A DNA stretch of 64,000 nucleotides from Camelus bactrianus (GCF_048773025.1 NC_133573.1:1131001-1195000), one strand, 5' to 3'; positions 1-12,978 are shown, counted from the first letter of the stretch. Numbers and translations are program-made. The notes: generated by a model not told the origin, from the letters alone.

Positions 1-830
1 TATGAGAAACGCTAATGTCATGTCCTTCCCAGGAAGACAACCCTCCAACCAGGACCTGGGGGGAGTCAAAAACTTGTGTTCTTGGTTGTACAAGTCTGGG
101 TGGAGTTCCCAGCTCAATGAGTGGAAACGGGAAAAGTACGGATCTTCAAATACTAAAGACTCATCATTTTATGGAGTTTTAGTAAATATTCTTGAGTAAA
201 TGTGTCCTCATTTGCTGCATATCTGTAGCGTCATTTCCATTTGTGTATGCTCATAAGGCCAACTATTTTTAAATGTGTTTTAAAAATAATTTTCATCAGT
301 TTTTCTGAGGAGTAATTTTGAGTTGCACACCATCGTGCCAGAAGTGGAGCCAAGAAGGGGAAACTGATCAGTATAGATTAGCATTCTCTTTAACTGATGG
401 CTTGATATATCTTTGGTTGCTAGTGGAAGGCCTAAGATATATTTGTAGTATTAGAAATAAAAATTAAAAAAATAATTTTCTAATGTTAGTATCTTAGAAG
501 CAAAGCATAAGATGGCAATTCCTGTAGATGACTTGTTGCTTGAATCCTCTGAGAAGAAATCTTTAGAGAAGTGGAGACATAGAAGGATGCAAGTTCCCAT
601 GCATTTCTCAAGGGAGATCATGTGAGCATTTCTAGCAGCCAGCACTCAAAGCATCTTGGGATGGATACTCTGCTATAAAGAGACTAAGAGAGTTCAATAG
701 TAGCTATCAAAATCAACCTCATAAAAATAATCATATTAAAGAGTATGTAGAGTAAAGAAACTCAGTGTAGAGTTTACTAACAGCTGCTCCAAGAACCCAA
801 ATCAACCACATAAACATAATTGTAGCAACA
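1..830. other. Intergenic, nothing recognised
   Basis: AT-rich sequence. The short open frame at the left edge has no recognisable motif. No gene or named repeat was seen. Confidence 0.5.
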
Positions 831-834
831 GTAA

Positions 835-1075
835 TAAAAACAATATAACAGCCACTCTTATTGGACACTTTCTACCTTTAAGGAAGTACACTTACTATCT
901 CTAATCCTCATGATCACACAGTAAATTAGGTATTATTCCTACATTTATGCAAGTGAAGAGATTAGACTTAACATCTTCTAGGTCACTTAGCTTGGTTCTA
1001 GAGCTTAGTCTCAGATGCAAGCTCTCTGACTCCAAGGCCTGTCCTCTGTCCATTACTTTCACAAAACTGTCCAAA
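835..1075 (+). repeat. MIR SINE remnant
   Basis: The order matches the MIR consensus: a run like ATTGGACACTTTCTACC, then ATCCTCATGATCACACAGTA, GTAAATTAGGTATTATTCC, GGTCACTTAGC and CTCTGACTCCAAGGCCTGT. It is strongly diverged, as expected for this old SINE. Confidence 0.75.
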
Positions 1076-1749
1076 AAAGGGTGAAAAAATGAGAAAAGAA
1101 AGAAAAACAAAGGGTAAAAACAGAGAAGAGAATAAAATGGTAAGGAAAAATGTATGAAAGTATTGTCATGCAGGGGAGTGCCAGGTCAGGTTCAACAGGT
1201 TCCCCTGTAGCTCTTCATTAGCACAAATACCCTCTGATTTGGTCTAAGCCTTCTGAGGTGAGCTTTGTCAAGGCTCAACAATGCTGAACCCACAAATCCT
1301 TTCAATGTAGCCCTATCTCTACCTTGGGTTTTTGCTGAGAAGTCTGAGGAAAAACTCCCTTAAACTTTCCAGAAGCCCAATTGTTTGAGAGCATCTATGA
1401 TACATACTATATTTCCTCAGAGAGTCTTTTTCTGATTATGTCATACTCCAAGGATGCAACCGTAATGATTCTGAGGTTTAAGAAAAAGACTCTTCAGTCA
1501 CATTTTTCATTTCATATTTGAACCCTCCATCTTTTTTTTTTTTTTCTTTTCTGGCAACACCCTGGATTTGTTCTTTGCTTGGAAAACATTTATTAATTTA
1601 ATTTTAGGATCATTTCCCTTCCTGGGAACTGCTGTTTTGTGTCTTCCTGTTCCCCTTCCCAAAATTGAGTTTATGGTCTCCATAAGATTATATATCATGA
1701 CAAAAGTATCTTACAAGTCTCCTTCAACTTTCACTGTATTTTGCAAATT
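1076..1749. other. Intergenic, nothing recognised
   Basis: No gene or repeat family was recognised. It contains a short poly-T run near 1,531-1,545. Confidence 0.4.
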
Positions 1750-3937
1750 TTGATGAGTTGTATTTTTATTTTTATTTCATTGAATACATTTTAAAATCCC
1801 TCTTGAGACTTATTAGACCTATGTATAATGTAGAAGTGTGTTGTTTACTATCCAGGTATTTTAGGACTTTCCAGCTATCTTCCCATTGTTGATTCCTACT
1901 TTAATTTCACTCTAGTCTGAGACATACATTATAACATTTCTGTTCCTTTCAATTTTTAAGGTGTGTTTAATGATCCATAATGAGGTCTATCTTGGTGAAT
2001 GTTTCATGTTAGCTTGAGGAAAATGTGTATTCTGATGTTTTTGGTATTCTATAAATGTTGATTACATCCTGTAGATTCCAAATAGAAAAATCAATCAATA
2101 TAATATACCACATTAAGGGAGCAAAGAAAAAAAAAAAATGGCCATCCAATTGATTCACAAAAATCCTCTGACCAAATTTAATAATCTTTCTGTTAAAAAA
2201 AAAAAACTCAAAAATTAGGAATAGAAGAAAACTTCCTCAACATGATAAAAACCATGCATGAAAAATCCACAGCTACATCCTACTCAATGATGAAAGACTG
2301 AAATCTTCTCCCCTAAGATAACAAAAAAGACAGTAATGCCCATTTTTCCCTCCTCTATTTAACATAGTATTAGAGGTACTAGCCAGTGTAATAAAACAAG
2401 AGAAAGAAATAAAGAGATTTAAAATTGGAAATGAAGAAATAAATTCTCTCTTAACACACGACATCATATTAAATATAGAAATACCAAAGATTTCACCAAA
2501 AAAATAGAAAAAATAAACAAATTCAGCAAATTTGAAGGATACAAAATCAACAATTAAAAATCAGTTGCATTTCTATACACTAACATGACAATTCAAAAAA
2601 TTAAGAAAGCAATCCCATTTAAAATACGATCAAAACGATTAATTAAAAATTAATTTAGCCTAGAAGAAGAAAGACTTGCATACTGAAACCATTGCCAAAA
2701 GACATTAAATAAGACATAAAGAAATAAACATCCATTTTCATAGGTTGGAAGTTTTAATATTGTTAAGCTGTCAGTACTACTCAACAGATTCTATAGATCT
2801 CATGCAATTCTTATCAACATTCCAATATTTTTCCAGAAAATAAAAAGTTCTAAAATTCATAGGGAATTTCAAGAGATCCCAAATAAACAAATAAAAAAAA
2901 TCTTGAAACAGAAGAACAAAGTGGGAGATATCATACTTCCTGATTTCAAAACTTAGTACAGACTATTGTAATCCAAATAGACATATAGACGAATACAGTA
3001 AATAAATCTTCTCATATGTGGTCAAATGATTTGGTAAGGGTGTCAAGACCATTCAGTGGGAAAAGCACAATATTTTCAACAAGTGATACTGAGGAAATTC
3101 GATATTCACATGCAAAGAATGAAGTTATACCCTTACCTTCCTCCATATTCAAAAATTTACTCAAAATAGAACAAAGATCTAAATGTAAATGCTAAACAAA
3201 ATCTCTTAGAAGAAAATGTAGGGGAAAATCTTCATTCTTTTGGGTTTGGCAATGATTTCTTGGCTATAAACCAAAGGTGTGTGTAGACAACAAATTAAAA
3301 AATAGATAAATTGGTTTTTACAAAAATTTAAAACTTTTGTGCATATCAAAGGACAATATCAAAAGAATAAAGGGCAACTCACAGGATGGGAGAAAATGTT
3401 TACAATCATACATTTGATAAGAAATTAATATTCAGAATATATAAAGAACCCTTTTACTCAGCAACAACAAAAACAAAAACAAAGAGCTCATTTCAAAAAT
3501 AGTCAAGGACTTGAAGAGACCTTCCCCAAATAACAGAGATAAATGGCCAATAAGTACCTGAAAAGGTGCTCATCATCATTATTCATTAAAGAAGTGAGAT
3601 ACATTTCACACACATTAATATGGTTGCCATTTCTTTAGAAACAGAAAACAAATTTTGGTGAGGATGTAGAGAAATTGAGAATCCTGTACATCATTGGTAG
3701 GAACAAATTGAACAGCTAATGTAGAAAACAGTATAACAATTCCTCAGAAAATTAAACATAAAATTACCATTTGATTCAACAGTTCAACTTCTAGTTATAT
3801 ATCTCAAAAGAACTGAAAGTAAGAACTCAAATACATAGTTGTACACCAATGTTTATAATAGCATTATTCAAAACAATAAAAAAATGGAAACAATCTAGTT
3901 ATCCACTAACATATGAATGGGTAAATTGTAGTGTATT

Positions 3938-4341
3938 TGCTGGTCAGAATGGCTGTCATCAAAAGAACACAAATAACAAATATTGGCAATGATGTGGAGA
4001 AAAGAAACCCTTGGTAGGCTCTTGGTGGGAAAGTAAATTCATGCAGCCACTGTGGAAAATAGTATGGAGATTTCTCCAAAAATCTCAAAATATAATTACT
4101 GTATAACCCAGAAATTCCACCCCTGGGTGTATAAAACCAAAACCAAAACCAAAACCAAAAACACTAATTTGAAAAGATACATGCATGTCAATGTTCATAG
4201 CATCATTATCTACAATTGCCAAAGTATGGAAGCAACCTAAGTGTCCATGAACAGATGAATGGATAAAGAAGATATGATACACACACACATACACAGAGAT
4301 AGATAGGTATAGATATAGTATGTATAGATATTTATTGTATA

Positions 4342-4390
<49 letters not shown>

Positions 4391-4804
4391 GGAATACTAC
4401 TCAGCCATAAAAAATGAAATTTTGCCATTAACAGCAACATGGATGGACTTGGATGGCATTATGCTAAGTGAAATAAGTCAGACAGAGAAAGACAAATACT
4501 ATATGATATCACTTATATGTAGAATGTAAAAAATACAACAAACTATTGAATATAACAAAAACAACAACAAAAAAAGAAGCAGACTCACAGATATAGAGAA
4601 CAAACCAGTGGTTACCAGTGGGAAGTGGGGTGGGCAATAAAGGTGTGGAGGAATGGGAGGAGTGGGAGTAACACACTATTGAGTATAAGACAGGCTACAA
4701 AGATGTACTGCACAACACAGGGAACATAGCCAGTATTTTGTAATAACTGCAAATTAAGTGGAAATGTAAAAGTTCTATAATAATTAAAAATTAAAAAAAA
4801 ATAG
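3938..4804 (+). mobile_element. 5'-truncated L1 nested in an older L1
   Basis: It begins within the ORF2 C-terminal region (GGTCAGAATGGCTGTCATCA) and runs through CACTGTGGAAAATAGTATGG and ATGGAATACTACTCAGCCAT to an A-rich end near 4,800. The flanks TTGTAGTGTATT (left) and CTGTAGTACATT (right) are an imperfect TSD, and the host L1 resumes directly after it. An AC microsatellite has grown inside at about 4,345-4,388. Confidence 0.8.
4345..4388 (+). repeat. (AC)n microsatellite
   Basis: About 22 uninterrupted AC units lie within the nested L1. A neighbouring shorter A/C/T-rich stretch lies at 4,280-4,300. Confidence 0.95.
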
Positions 4805-5205
4805 ACTGTAGTACATTCTTACAGTGGAATGTTATTCAGCCTTAAAAAGAAGGATATTCTAACACATGTTACAGTCTAAATAAACCTGAGGACATTATGC
4901 TAACTGAAATAAGACAGTCACAAAAAGAAAAATACTATATGATGTCATTTTTATGAGGTATCCAGGGTAGATAAATTCATAGAAACAGAAAGTTTACTCA
5001 CACTTACCAGGAGCTTGGGGAGAGGGAAATGGGGACTTGTTTATTGGATACAGAGTTTCAGTTGAGCATGATGCAAAGGGTTGGAGGTAGATAGTGATGA
5101 TGATTGTAACATCCATGTGAATATACTTAATTCCACTATATTGTACACTTTAAATAGTTAAAATAGTAAATAGTTGTGCATATTTCATCAAAATAAAATA
5201 ATTAG

Positions 5206-6319
5206 GTACTTTAAGTGGGAGGGAAATAGAACTTGATTGTCTGCACTTTCTATATTAATGGACAGTCAGCAGGGGCAGAGAGAGATTGGGGCCTTAGACC
5301 AAATATATCAGGGGAGGAATTCATTACTCATGTTTTATCAGGGACTGTTTCCTGGGCTAAGAGTGGGCACCATATTCAATGCAGCCTGGGACCACTGTCC
5401 ACAGAACAGTGGTCAGGAAATAAGATCACATTATCTGAAGTAAAAGGAATTCCATCCAAATAACACTGTTGAGTGGCACAACCACACTTCCATGGAAAAA
5501 GAGACACAAGGAAGAATATTCCAGAGTTGTCATATCAGTCCTAGTACAGTCATAGAAACAGAATCCACTTTAGTTTGTTTAAACATAATAAATTTGTACA
5601 GGTGATAAAGGAATAGAGATCAAAAAACACAAAATTCTTCACCAAAGCCTTTACTTTTTTGCCTATAGGTAATCAGAGGGATATTTATTACCCTTTGAAA
5701 TAATAAACAAATGTCACACTTACTCATACATCCAACCATTAATCTATTTATTCATTGTTTCAATCACCATGCACTCTAGGTTTTACCTTACTTTAAAGTT
5801 ACCATATTTGGTCCTTAGGGCTCAATAATACACAATTATATCTCCAGGCAAGATGCACTAGGTTGAAACCAAACTTAAAAAATGACTATTTGGTTGCTAC
5901 TTAGATTCTTGATCACTACACATAAAATATTTATATATACACACACACATACACATACATACACATACACATATCTATATACACACACACATCTATATAC
6001 ACACACACATATATATATACATGTATATATATTTACAATATTTATTACTGCCTAAGTAATGTTGTGTGAGGCCCATACAGGGTGTAAGCTGCATGAGGAC
6101 AAGATCTTTGCTTTTCTCTCTTTACATAATCCAGAACAATGGCAGGGAGGACATAAGAATTTAACAAACAATGTAAATAATTAGAACCAAGCATTCCTTA
6201 ATGAGGATTAGAATAGATGAGTGAATAAATTGTTATCTACTTTTTAAAGCCTTTTTATTTTTCTAAGTGACCATTGTCAGTTTTATTATTTTTTATTGAA
6301 AGAAAATAGAAACAGTATT
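5206..6319. other. Intergenic with ACACAT/TATA simple repeat
   Basis: No gene was seen. Positions about 5,930-6,030 are an interrupted (AC)n/(AT)n microsatellite. The 5,225-5,470 stretch is slightly richer in G and C and has two short overlapping open frames, but no family resemblance was found. Confidence 0.5.
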
Positions 6320-6585
6320 TCAAAGAGATACCTGCACTCAAGTTTATTGCAGCATTAACCACAATAGCCAAGAAATGAAAGCAACCTAAATGCCCAACAC
6401 ATGAATGGATACAAAAGATGTGGCACATATATATAGAAGGGAATATTATTCAGTCACAAGGAAGGAGGATATCCTGCCATTTGCAACATCAATGGACCTT
6501 GAGCACATTATGCTAAGTGAGATAGGTCAGAGAAAGACAAGTATAGTGTGATATCACTTACATGTCGAATCTAAAAAAGGCAAGG
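6320..6585 (+). mobile_element. L1 ORF2 C-terminal fragment
   Basis: It matches the L1 ORF2 end: ATTGCAGCATTAACCACAAT, AACCTAAATGCCC, GGGAATATTATTCAGTCA, ATGCTAAGTGAGATAGGTCA. It lacks a 3' UTR and TSD that I can see, so it is a decayed fragment. Confidence 0.75.
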
Positions 6586-7666
6586 CTTCTCTTTGCTCTT
6601 CAATGCAGGGTGTGTCTAGTCCAAGGGATTAGAACATCTGCTTAAGTCAAGCTCTCCGTGGGAACAGATATACAGATATTTCCGTAGAATAGTTTACTTT
6701 TCCATTAAACCCCATGATACATTGGTCACATATTCATTACTATATGGTTTCTTTTTTAAAAGGCAAAACCATTCATTCTTCCTTCTGAACACTTGAAGCC
6801 ACGGCTAGATGGAGTCATTTAAAATCTCGAGTAGAGATGAGTTAACATCCTCGCAGAGATACAGAGACTGTGGTGCATAAGGTCACAGGGGTGAGACTGT
6901 ACCGAAAGAGTTTCTTCTGCTCCTCTGGCCCTTAAGTCAACTTAGAGACCTTAATCTAATATCTAAAATCCAAACAACCTATGATCTCAGAGTTTTGGAG
7001 TGATCATGGAATTCTGGCAATTGAAAACAATCACACATGTGTCAGCTTTTTGTTTTTACAGAAGTTTCTTACTAAGTACCCTCTGTGCCTAAACATACAC
7101 TATGAAGATGTAAAGAAAATACATATATATATAATGGTGTCTGTCTTCAGATGAACTTTACTTTTATTTGAAAACAAATACTAGACCAAGTTAGTTGCAC
7201 CTGGGCCAAGACTGTGTTTATACCAGGATGTCATGTACCTCTAACTGGGAGACTGTGATGTCTTTTCAGGATCTGAGCATCACTCCTAGCTTGGATCCTG
7301 ATTCTGAGAGTCCTTGAAGTGTTTGGGCATTCTCATTTCCCAGCATATGGATCCAAGTACATTTCCAGAGGTCCCCTAGGAGAGGTACTGTGAAAATCAT
7401 TATCATTTATCCTCATCCCAGAGCTGCAAGGTCCTCTCTCCTGGGATCCTGCCCTCCCCTCCAGGTGATAGTTCCATCATCTGAAATTGGTTTAGACCAA
7501 GGCTAGGGATTATAACCTTTTATCAATGTTACCTCTCAGCTTCCTATAAATATCCTTGATTCCAATTGTTTCCTCCCCATTCTTTTTTTCTCTACAGACA
7601 CCTTGTTTTATCTGCCATCTTCAGAATTTTCTCTGGCCAGGTCTGCTGGCTGCCACTCCAACCAAA
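6586..7666. other. Intergenic, nothing recognised
   Basis: Unique-looking sequence between an L1 fragment and an LTR fossil. No open frame or repeat family was recognised. Confidence 0.4.
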
Positions 7667-7827
7667 TTATAGACTGAATGTTGGAATGTGTTCTCCAAAA
7701 TCCATTTGAGGAAACCCTAACTACCAATGTCCCAATGTGCTTGGAAATGGGGTTTGGGAGGGATTAGATAATGAGTGTGGGGCCTTCATGAATCTAATTA
7801 GTGCCAGTTTAACAAACAATCATGAGA

Positions 7828-7869
<42 letters not shown>

Positions 7870-8057
7870 TCACCATGCTAGCACAGAGTAAGAACCTTGT
7901 CATCCGTAAAGCTGGAAGAGGACCCTTACCAAGAAAATAACAATGCTGGCACAGTGCTTTTGGACTTACAGCCTCCAGAACTGGGAGAAATAAATGTTTG
8001 TTTTGTAAGCCACACAGTCTATGGTAATTTGTTATAGCAGCCTGAGCTAAAACAAAC
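7667..8057 (+). mobile_element. MLT1-type (ERVL-MaLR) LTR fossil
   Basis: The left end (GAATGTTGGAATGTGTTCTC), the middle CT-rich block, GAAGAGGACCCTTACCA and the right end (CAGCCTCCAGAACTGGGAGA followed by AATAAATGTTTG and AGCAGCCTGAGC) follow the MLT1 consensus in order. It looks like a solitary LTR without internal sequence. It is old and shared widely among placental mammals. Confidence 0.85.
7832..7870 (+). repeat. (CT)n microsatellite inside the MLT1 LTR
   Basis: A run of CT units interrupted once by GT, grown from the CT-rich block normal for this LTR. Confidence 0.9.
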
Positions 8058-9239
8058 CATGATGCTCATTACTCTCATTGTATGTACTTGAATTCTGATG
8101 TTTAAATGCCAAAACCTCCCTCTGTGTGTCTGGGTTTTTCATTCCCCATTACTATCAAGGCATCCATTTCTGCAGTGGTGCATCACCTCTTCTGTACTTG
8201 CCTACAGCAGAGACGCCACCACTGAACTTAAGGATGATGGGAATTCCTCTCACCAGTGAATATTCTTAGTGTTTAGTAATTTGTTTCTAAACACTGTAAA
8301 AGTGTAATTGAAACCTATGAAGTAAAGGTTACTGTTGTTGAGATTTCAAGGGGTAACAGGAAAGTTCATACCTTATTTTTGAAGCAAATATAAGGGATTA
8401 AAAACCAAGGCCAAAGCAAAAACAAGATTAGGATGCAAACATTATTTTCTAGTATTCTGATCTTAGTCTTAGACCCCTTATTGAGCAGGCTAATGTCACT
8501 TCTAGAAGCAATGAGCAATTCCATGTATTCACATTTTGTTTACTATTTTAATTATTAGTATTATACTTTGTTTTCTTTGTTATTTGAGAAATAACACAAG
8601 CTATCTTTGCAAAATTGAAAATATAGAGTATATAATGAAACACATGTGTCCTTTCCATCCCTGATGCCAAGCTGTCCTCTCCAGGAAGAACCAATGATAC
8701 CAATTTCTAATGAATCTTCCAGAAATGTACTATACATACATGTGTATGAGTGCCCATAATAATTGCTTTTTTTTTTTTTACGGTGAATACATTATACAAA
8801 CTGCTTTGTGCCTCATTTTTTCACTCTACAATCTATCTTCCAGATTGTTCTATATTTATACAAATAGAGCTCCACTATTTACTAGCAACCTAGTATTCTA
8901 GTATATGTGCATGCAAAATATATATTACCAAATTACATAAATGAGCATTAAGTGGTTTCCAATCTTTTGCCATTAAAAGTGAAGCCTCAGTGAAACTCTT
9001 GTATATATGTACATACACATATATATGATTTTGCACACATTTATATTTCCTAAAAGTGAACACACTATATCAAAGTGTCCATGCATTTATTCTATCTAAT
9101 GTGGGCCAGGCATCAATATTCTCTAGAAATCACTTTTTATATTTAAAGCATTTCTGGATGAAAGTGAAAAGCATGCACATCAGAAATAGGCCAGAGAACA
9201 TACATGTATATTATATATCTGATTTCTTTACAAGGAGAG
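8058..9239. other. 3' flank of the GBP pseudogene; old repeat-like sequence
   Basis: Positions about 8,560-9,060 look like a very old L1 3' remnant (for example TTTTTCACTCTACAATC, then AGTGGTTTCCAATCTTTTGC), but the family is uncertain. The rest up to the GBP stop would be 3' UTR or flank. No other gene was seen. Confidence 0.4.
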
Positions 9240-9467
9240 CTACTTTTTTTTAAATAGTGAGCTCACTACTTTCATAACATTACCAAGAATGTTAGCTGGG
9301 GCAGGTAATAATGAAGCGATTCTTTTGCCAAGGTTGTCCAAGGCTTGTGCAAGCAAGGAACTATCATCATTTTTAGTATCAACAATTCTCTCTCCCAAAT
9401 CATTTATCTCTGTACTCATCTCCTCACATTTCTTTCTAAATCCTTCAGTACACAGATCTTCTTGGAC
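9240..9467 (-). pseudogene. GBP pseudogene exon 11 (C-terminal end and stop)
   Basis: After the acceptor TTTTTTTAG, 75 codons are open to the TAG at 9,242-9,240. They read VQEDLCTEGFRKKCEEMSTE, then LLAQALDNLGKRIASLLPAP and VVSSLFKKK. The end resembles the GBP4-type tail (LDNLADELTAILSAPAK, then SSLFKK) and has no CaaX prenylation box. Confidence 0.92.
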
Positions 9468-10443
9468 CTAAAAAAAAAATAAAAATGAGGAAGGAAGTAA
9501 AACTTTTTAAATCCCCCATTTTGTCAAGGATTACATTTTGTCAAACTTTAAAACTTTGTCAGACTATCTTTGTTTTATTCCTAAAATTGTTCTCTCTTAA
9601 TCATGAAAGGAGACTCTTGTAACAAGGAATATTTCCTGGTTTGGACCTAAATATTAAGAGGAAGTGTAGTTTACAGCCTTAAAAATATTCATATACCTTA
9701 GGGTTTTGCCAGAAGGCTAAGCCTGGCATGAGGACAAATGTAATATTTTCCAGTCAAAAAATGCAAATGAGAGGTAGCCTTGGTCTGACTGCACTAATTC
9801 TCAGTCCCACTCAGGATGGCACTGTCACCCATATTATAGAAATCTGTTATAAACACATGTCCCCCAAATTATAGAAATCTCTTATAAATCATGTTCAGAT
9901 GAACAATGAGAGAAATCCCTCCAAGCCACATGATAGCTTGGTGATCTGTCCACACCTGGAGGCAATGCAGCAAGTGTAAAATCTATCATTTCCCTGTGTT
10001 TTTAAGTCTGGACATTTCTGGTAGTTTTATGTCAGCACAGATCTACCTCAGGGCCTTGGGCTGAGCAGGGCTCCTGGTAAAAGGTAGTGATCTTGGTAAA
10101 GCATACTAGTTGTTGTTCATATTAAACACACATAGTTGGAATATCTGTTCAATCAAGCCCTGTGAGATCATTTTAAAATTCTCTAAATGGCTATACAACA
10201 CTATTTATATTCTCTGAGGGCTTGGAGTGGGGGGGGGCATACTCATCCTGAACTCTCCAAAGTCTACTTACAGAGCCGAATTTAAAGGTTTTGAAAGGAT
10301 TCAAAGGCTTCAGGGTTTTCATAAATCACAAGCAGTAGATGCACTTGTGATCTCTGCATGACCATGCTGTAACCTTCACCCATCCCTTCCTGGGGTACCA
10401 GGGCAAAGCTATAAAGCTCTACTACTGCCACAGCCTGATTCAC

Positions 10444-10637
10444 CTTCAGCTGATGCTCCAATATCTTGTTTGGCTCTCTCAGCAGGTTTTCTCTTTCTCT
10501 CACCATCTTCTCCATCATCTGAACTATGTGTTTCTGGAGACTTCTCTTCTGAGCCTCCACTTGCTGCTGCTGCTCCTGCAGTTTCTGTTTCAGCAGCTCC
10601 TGTTCCTTCTCAGCTGTCTCCTTCCAGGTCCACTCTT
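10444..10637 (-). pseudogene. GBP pseudogene exon 10 (coiled-coil helix)
   Basis: The exon has 194 bases with an open frame, from an acceptor at CTGGGGCAG to a donor GTGAATC. It reads TAEKEQELLKQKLQEQQQQV, then EAQKRSLQKHIVQMMEKMV and RERENLLREPNKILEHQLK. The heptad-rich, charged sequence is the long C-terminal helix of GBPs. Confidence 0.92.
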
Positions 10638-10979
10638 CTGCCCCAGGAAGGTATTAGAGAGGGAAAAAATAGGCAAGGATTGATCTCCACCCTCCTGAGC
10701 TCAGAGGCCAAACAAAATTGAAGAGAGAGGTGGGAAATCGCTGAAGTCCTCCCCCCACACCCCGTGTCCACACCATCAAGAGCACACTTCAGAATGTGAG
10801 AGAAAAGGCTCTGCCTGTCTGGCGTCCAATCACAGTTCCCTTTGCTGTTTCCAGATGCAGCAGGGTTGTTCCACAGAAAGGAAGGAAGCTCCGGTATTGG
10901 GAAGGTTTTGCTCTCACACCTGTCAGAGGGCACTGCAAGAACATATGCATCCCACTGTGAGCCCAGCCCTACCCCGTAC

Positions 10980-11078
10980 CTGCTATGGCCTTCTCCCCAT
11001 CAGTGAGGGCTTTATCTGCCTGCAGGATTTCTCTAGTGCCACCTGGGACTGCAGAAACCTCTGGAGGAACTCATTTGC
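10980..11078 (-). pseudogene. GBP pseudogene exon 9
   Basis: From acceptor GGTTCCTCAG it reads ANEFLQRFLQSQVALEKS. A 4-base loss then shifts the frame before LQADKALTDGEKAIA and the donor GTACGG. The length is 99 against about 103 expected. Confidence 0.9.
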
Positions 11079-11149
11079 CTGAGGAACCAAGGAGGAGCAC
11101 AGAAATTAGATTTCCAATAGGGAAATTAGTGCTGCAAAGACAACTAAGT

Positions 11150-11345
11150 CCATGTAAATTTTGCTTCAAGTTTAAAGTTCCACAGTGGTTCCTTACAATG
11201 AGTCCAAGCTCCTTAGACTGACCTGTCTCTCTCCAGTCTCTTGCCCAGTGCTACTTCCTTCTCCCCACTCTAGAATCCAGCCAGTCAGAATCATGTTCAG
11301 TTCTACAAACCCCAAATCTCTGGTGCTTTTACATATCTGCTTTCC
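11150..11345 (+). repeat. Possible L2 remnant in GBP intron
   Basis: GTGGTTCCTTACAATGAGTC, CCTGTCTCTCTCCAGTCTC and GAATCATGTTCAGTTC have the feel of an L2-type LINE end next to the MIR that follows. The call is weak. Confidence 0.35.
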
Positions 11346-11384
11346 CAGTGTGAAATAGTGCCTCTAAATTGTGCTGCTGTTCTC

Positions 11385-11580
11385 CTCTGCCACTAGCTGG
11401 TTATAACTTTAGACAACTTATTTTAACCTGCCTATGCTTCTCAGTTCAGATCTTTAAAATGTTGATAATGTAGATGCTTCTTAATGCTATTTGAAAGATT
11501 AAGTTAAAGAGTCTAGGGAAAGAGCTTAACATTTTGGCTATAGGAAACAACTGTTCAATATATATTAGTTGCATTATTAT
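11385..11580 (-). repeat. MIR SINE remnant, with (ATT)n tail to 11,683
   Basis: Read on the plus strand the order is CACTAGCTGGTTATAACTTT, CTTCTCAGTTCAGATC, AAAATGTTGATAATGTAGAT, AAAGAGCTTAACATTTTGGC and GTTGCATTATTATTGTTG, which is the reverse MIR consensus. An (ATT)n microsatellite of about 95 bases follows (11,590-11,683). Confidence 0.8.
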
Positions 11581-11589
11581 TGTTGTTTT

Positions 11590-11616
11590 TTATTATTAAT
11601 TATATTATTATTATTA

Positions 11617-11683
<67 letters not shown>
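11590..11683 (+). repeat. (ATT)n microsatellite
   Basis: Nearly pure ATT units directly after a MIR end within the intron between GBP exons 8 and 9. Confidence 0.95.
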
Positions 11684-12068
11684 TTGTTTCTAACACCTAA
11701 GTAGCTCTTTCCTGAGTGTTATAACTTGTCTATGTAGTTGACTTCCTGTCTCACTTGTGATCATCCTTGTGTACAAAGACTGACTTGTAAATTATCAGTG
11801 CTCAACACGTCAGATATGTTGTTGAGTAAAAAAAAAAATGAATAATTTCTGTTCTGTCTCTTGTGGATTTAAGAAATCTGTACTCATGGTTGGGAGTTGA
11901 CATTTGTACTCTCTTCAGGAATAAATAGCATGCAGTGAACCTTAAGAGTCACAGCTGTTTGAATGGCCCCATACTCTCTCTTTATGCATGCATGGAGCTG
12001 TGCTCTCAGATTTTCAGGAGACCCCTTTGACTATTCTGTAGGTTCCCCATGTTTCCCTTATTTCTCAC

Positions 12069-12281
12069 CTTCACTACTTTCATGGGCACTTGGTGATATT
12101 CCTTTTCAATAATTTCCTTTGCTTTCCTGTAGAGTTCATGACCTCCAGGAACAGAGAAAGTTCCTGCTGAGATACTTTTTATTAGTGCCTTTGAAAGCTG
12201 ATCAAGTTTAGTCTGGCAGTATTTGATTGATGTCTCTTCATTCTGAATGAAGAAATCCTCCTTCTTATTCTTTATGATTTC
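12069..12281 (-). pseudogene. GBP pseudogene exon 8 (helical domain, open)
   Basis: The exon has 213 bases, the usual family length, from acceptor CCTCTAG to donor GTGAGAA. The frame is fully open: EIIKNKKEDFFIQNEETS, YCQTKLDQLSKALIKSIS, GTFSVPGGHELYRKAKEI and EYHQVPMKVVK. The invariant SVPGGH turn is kept. Confidence 0.92.
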
Positions 12282-12978
12282 CTAGAGGGAAAAAAGATAG
12301 AGGGCTCTCACCAGAAGCAAGGAACAGAGGAGGTAAATTTCCAAAGGATCTGGTAGAATTGGTCTAACTGTGTTCCTCATAAGAAAAGTATTCTGTTGGA
12401 GGACATGTAATAAAACGGCAGTCACAAGATTTGATTTATTCACAGCTCTGAAAACTCTGGAAGACCATGGGGAAGTTCCCTAACCTCCTTTGGGTATTTC
12501 ATCTGAGCTGTTGGAGTTGCATTACCTAATCTCTGTGGTTCCTTGAAGCTGCCACATTCAGTGATTCTCTCTGTCTTCAATGATAGATACAACAAGGAGC
12601 AACCTAAGCTGAAAGTGGCCTGAGATGTGGATCTGAAAAGAGAAATTTTGGTTCCCAGACATAGGAGTGTGTTCACAGAAAAAGAAACCAGCTGAAGAAT
12701 GTCTTTTGGGTGTTCTGGACAGGCTTGGAATCCACAGAACTATTTATTTCAAGAGGATATCCATACTGATTTTTCATTGTAGGTCAAAGAGTGTTCCAGA
12801 TAAACTGCCTGAGGTCTGGCAGTCAAAAAGGAAGGAAATGTAGTCCTTTGAAACTCTGTCCCTCATGAGAACATGAACTACTTTATCCCTTAGAGATGAG
12901 CCATGGGACCGGTAACAACACTTCTAGGCTTCATTCTTCAAGGGGAGGGGACAAATGGTAAATACTAAGACAGATTAC

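Larger units (their letters stand above)
1750..5205 (+). mobile_element. Old L1 fragment (ORF2 to 3' end), probably with inverted 5' part
   Basis: From about 2,070 to 3,937 and 4,805 to 5,205 the sequence follows the L1 ORF2 RT and C-terminal region and the 3' UTR on the plus strand, for example AAATTGGAAATGAAGAAATA and the later TGGTAGGAACAAATTG. Positions 1,750-2,065 instead match the ORF2 endonuclease end on the minus strand (TATCTTGGTGAATGTTTCAT). This looks like a 5' inversion of the same insertion, though two separate insertions cannot be excluded. Many stops are present. A younger L1 splits it at 3,937. Confidence 0.7.
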
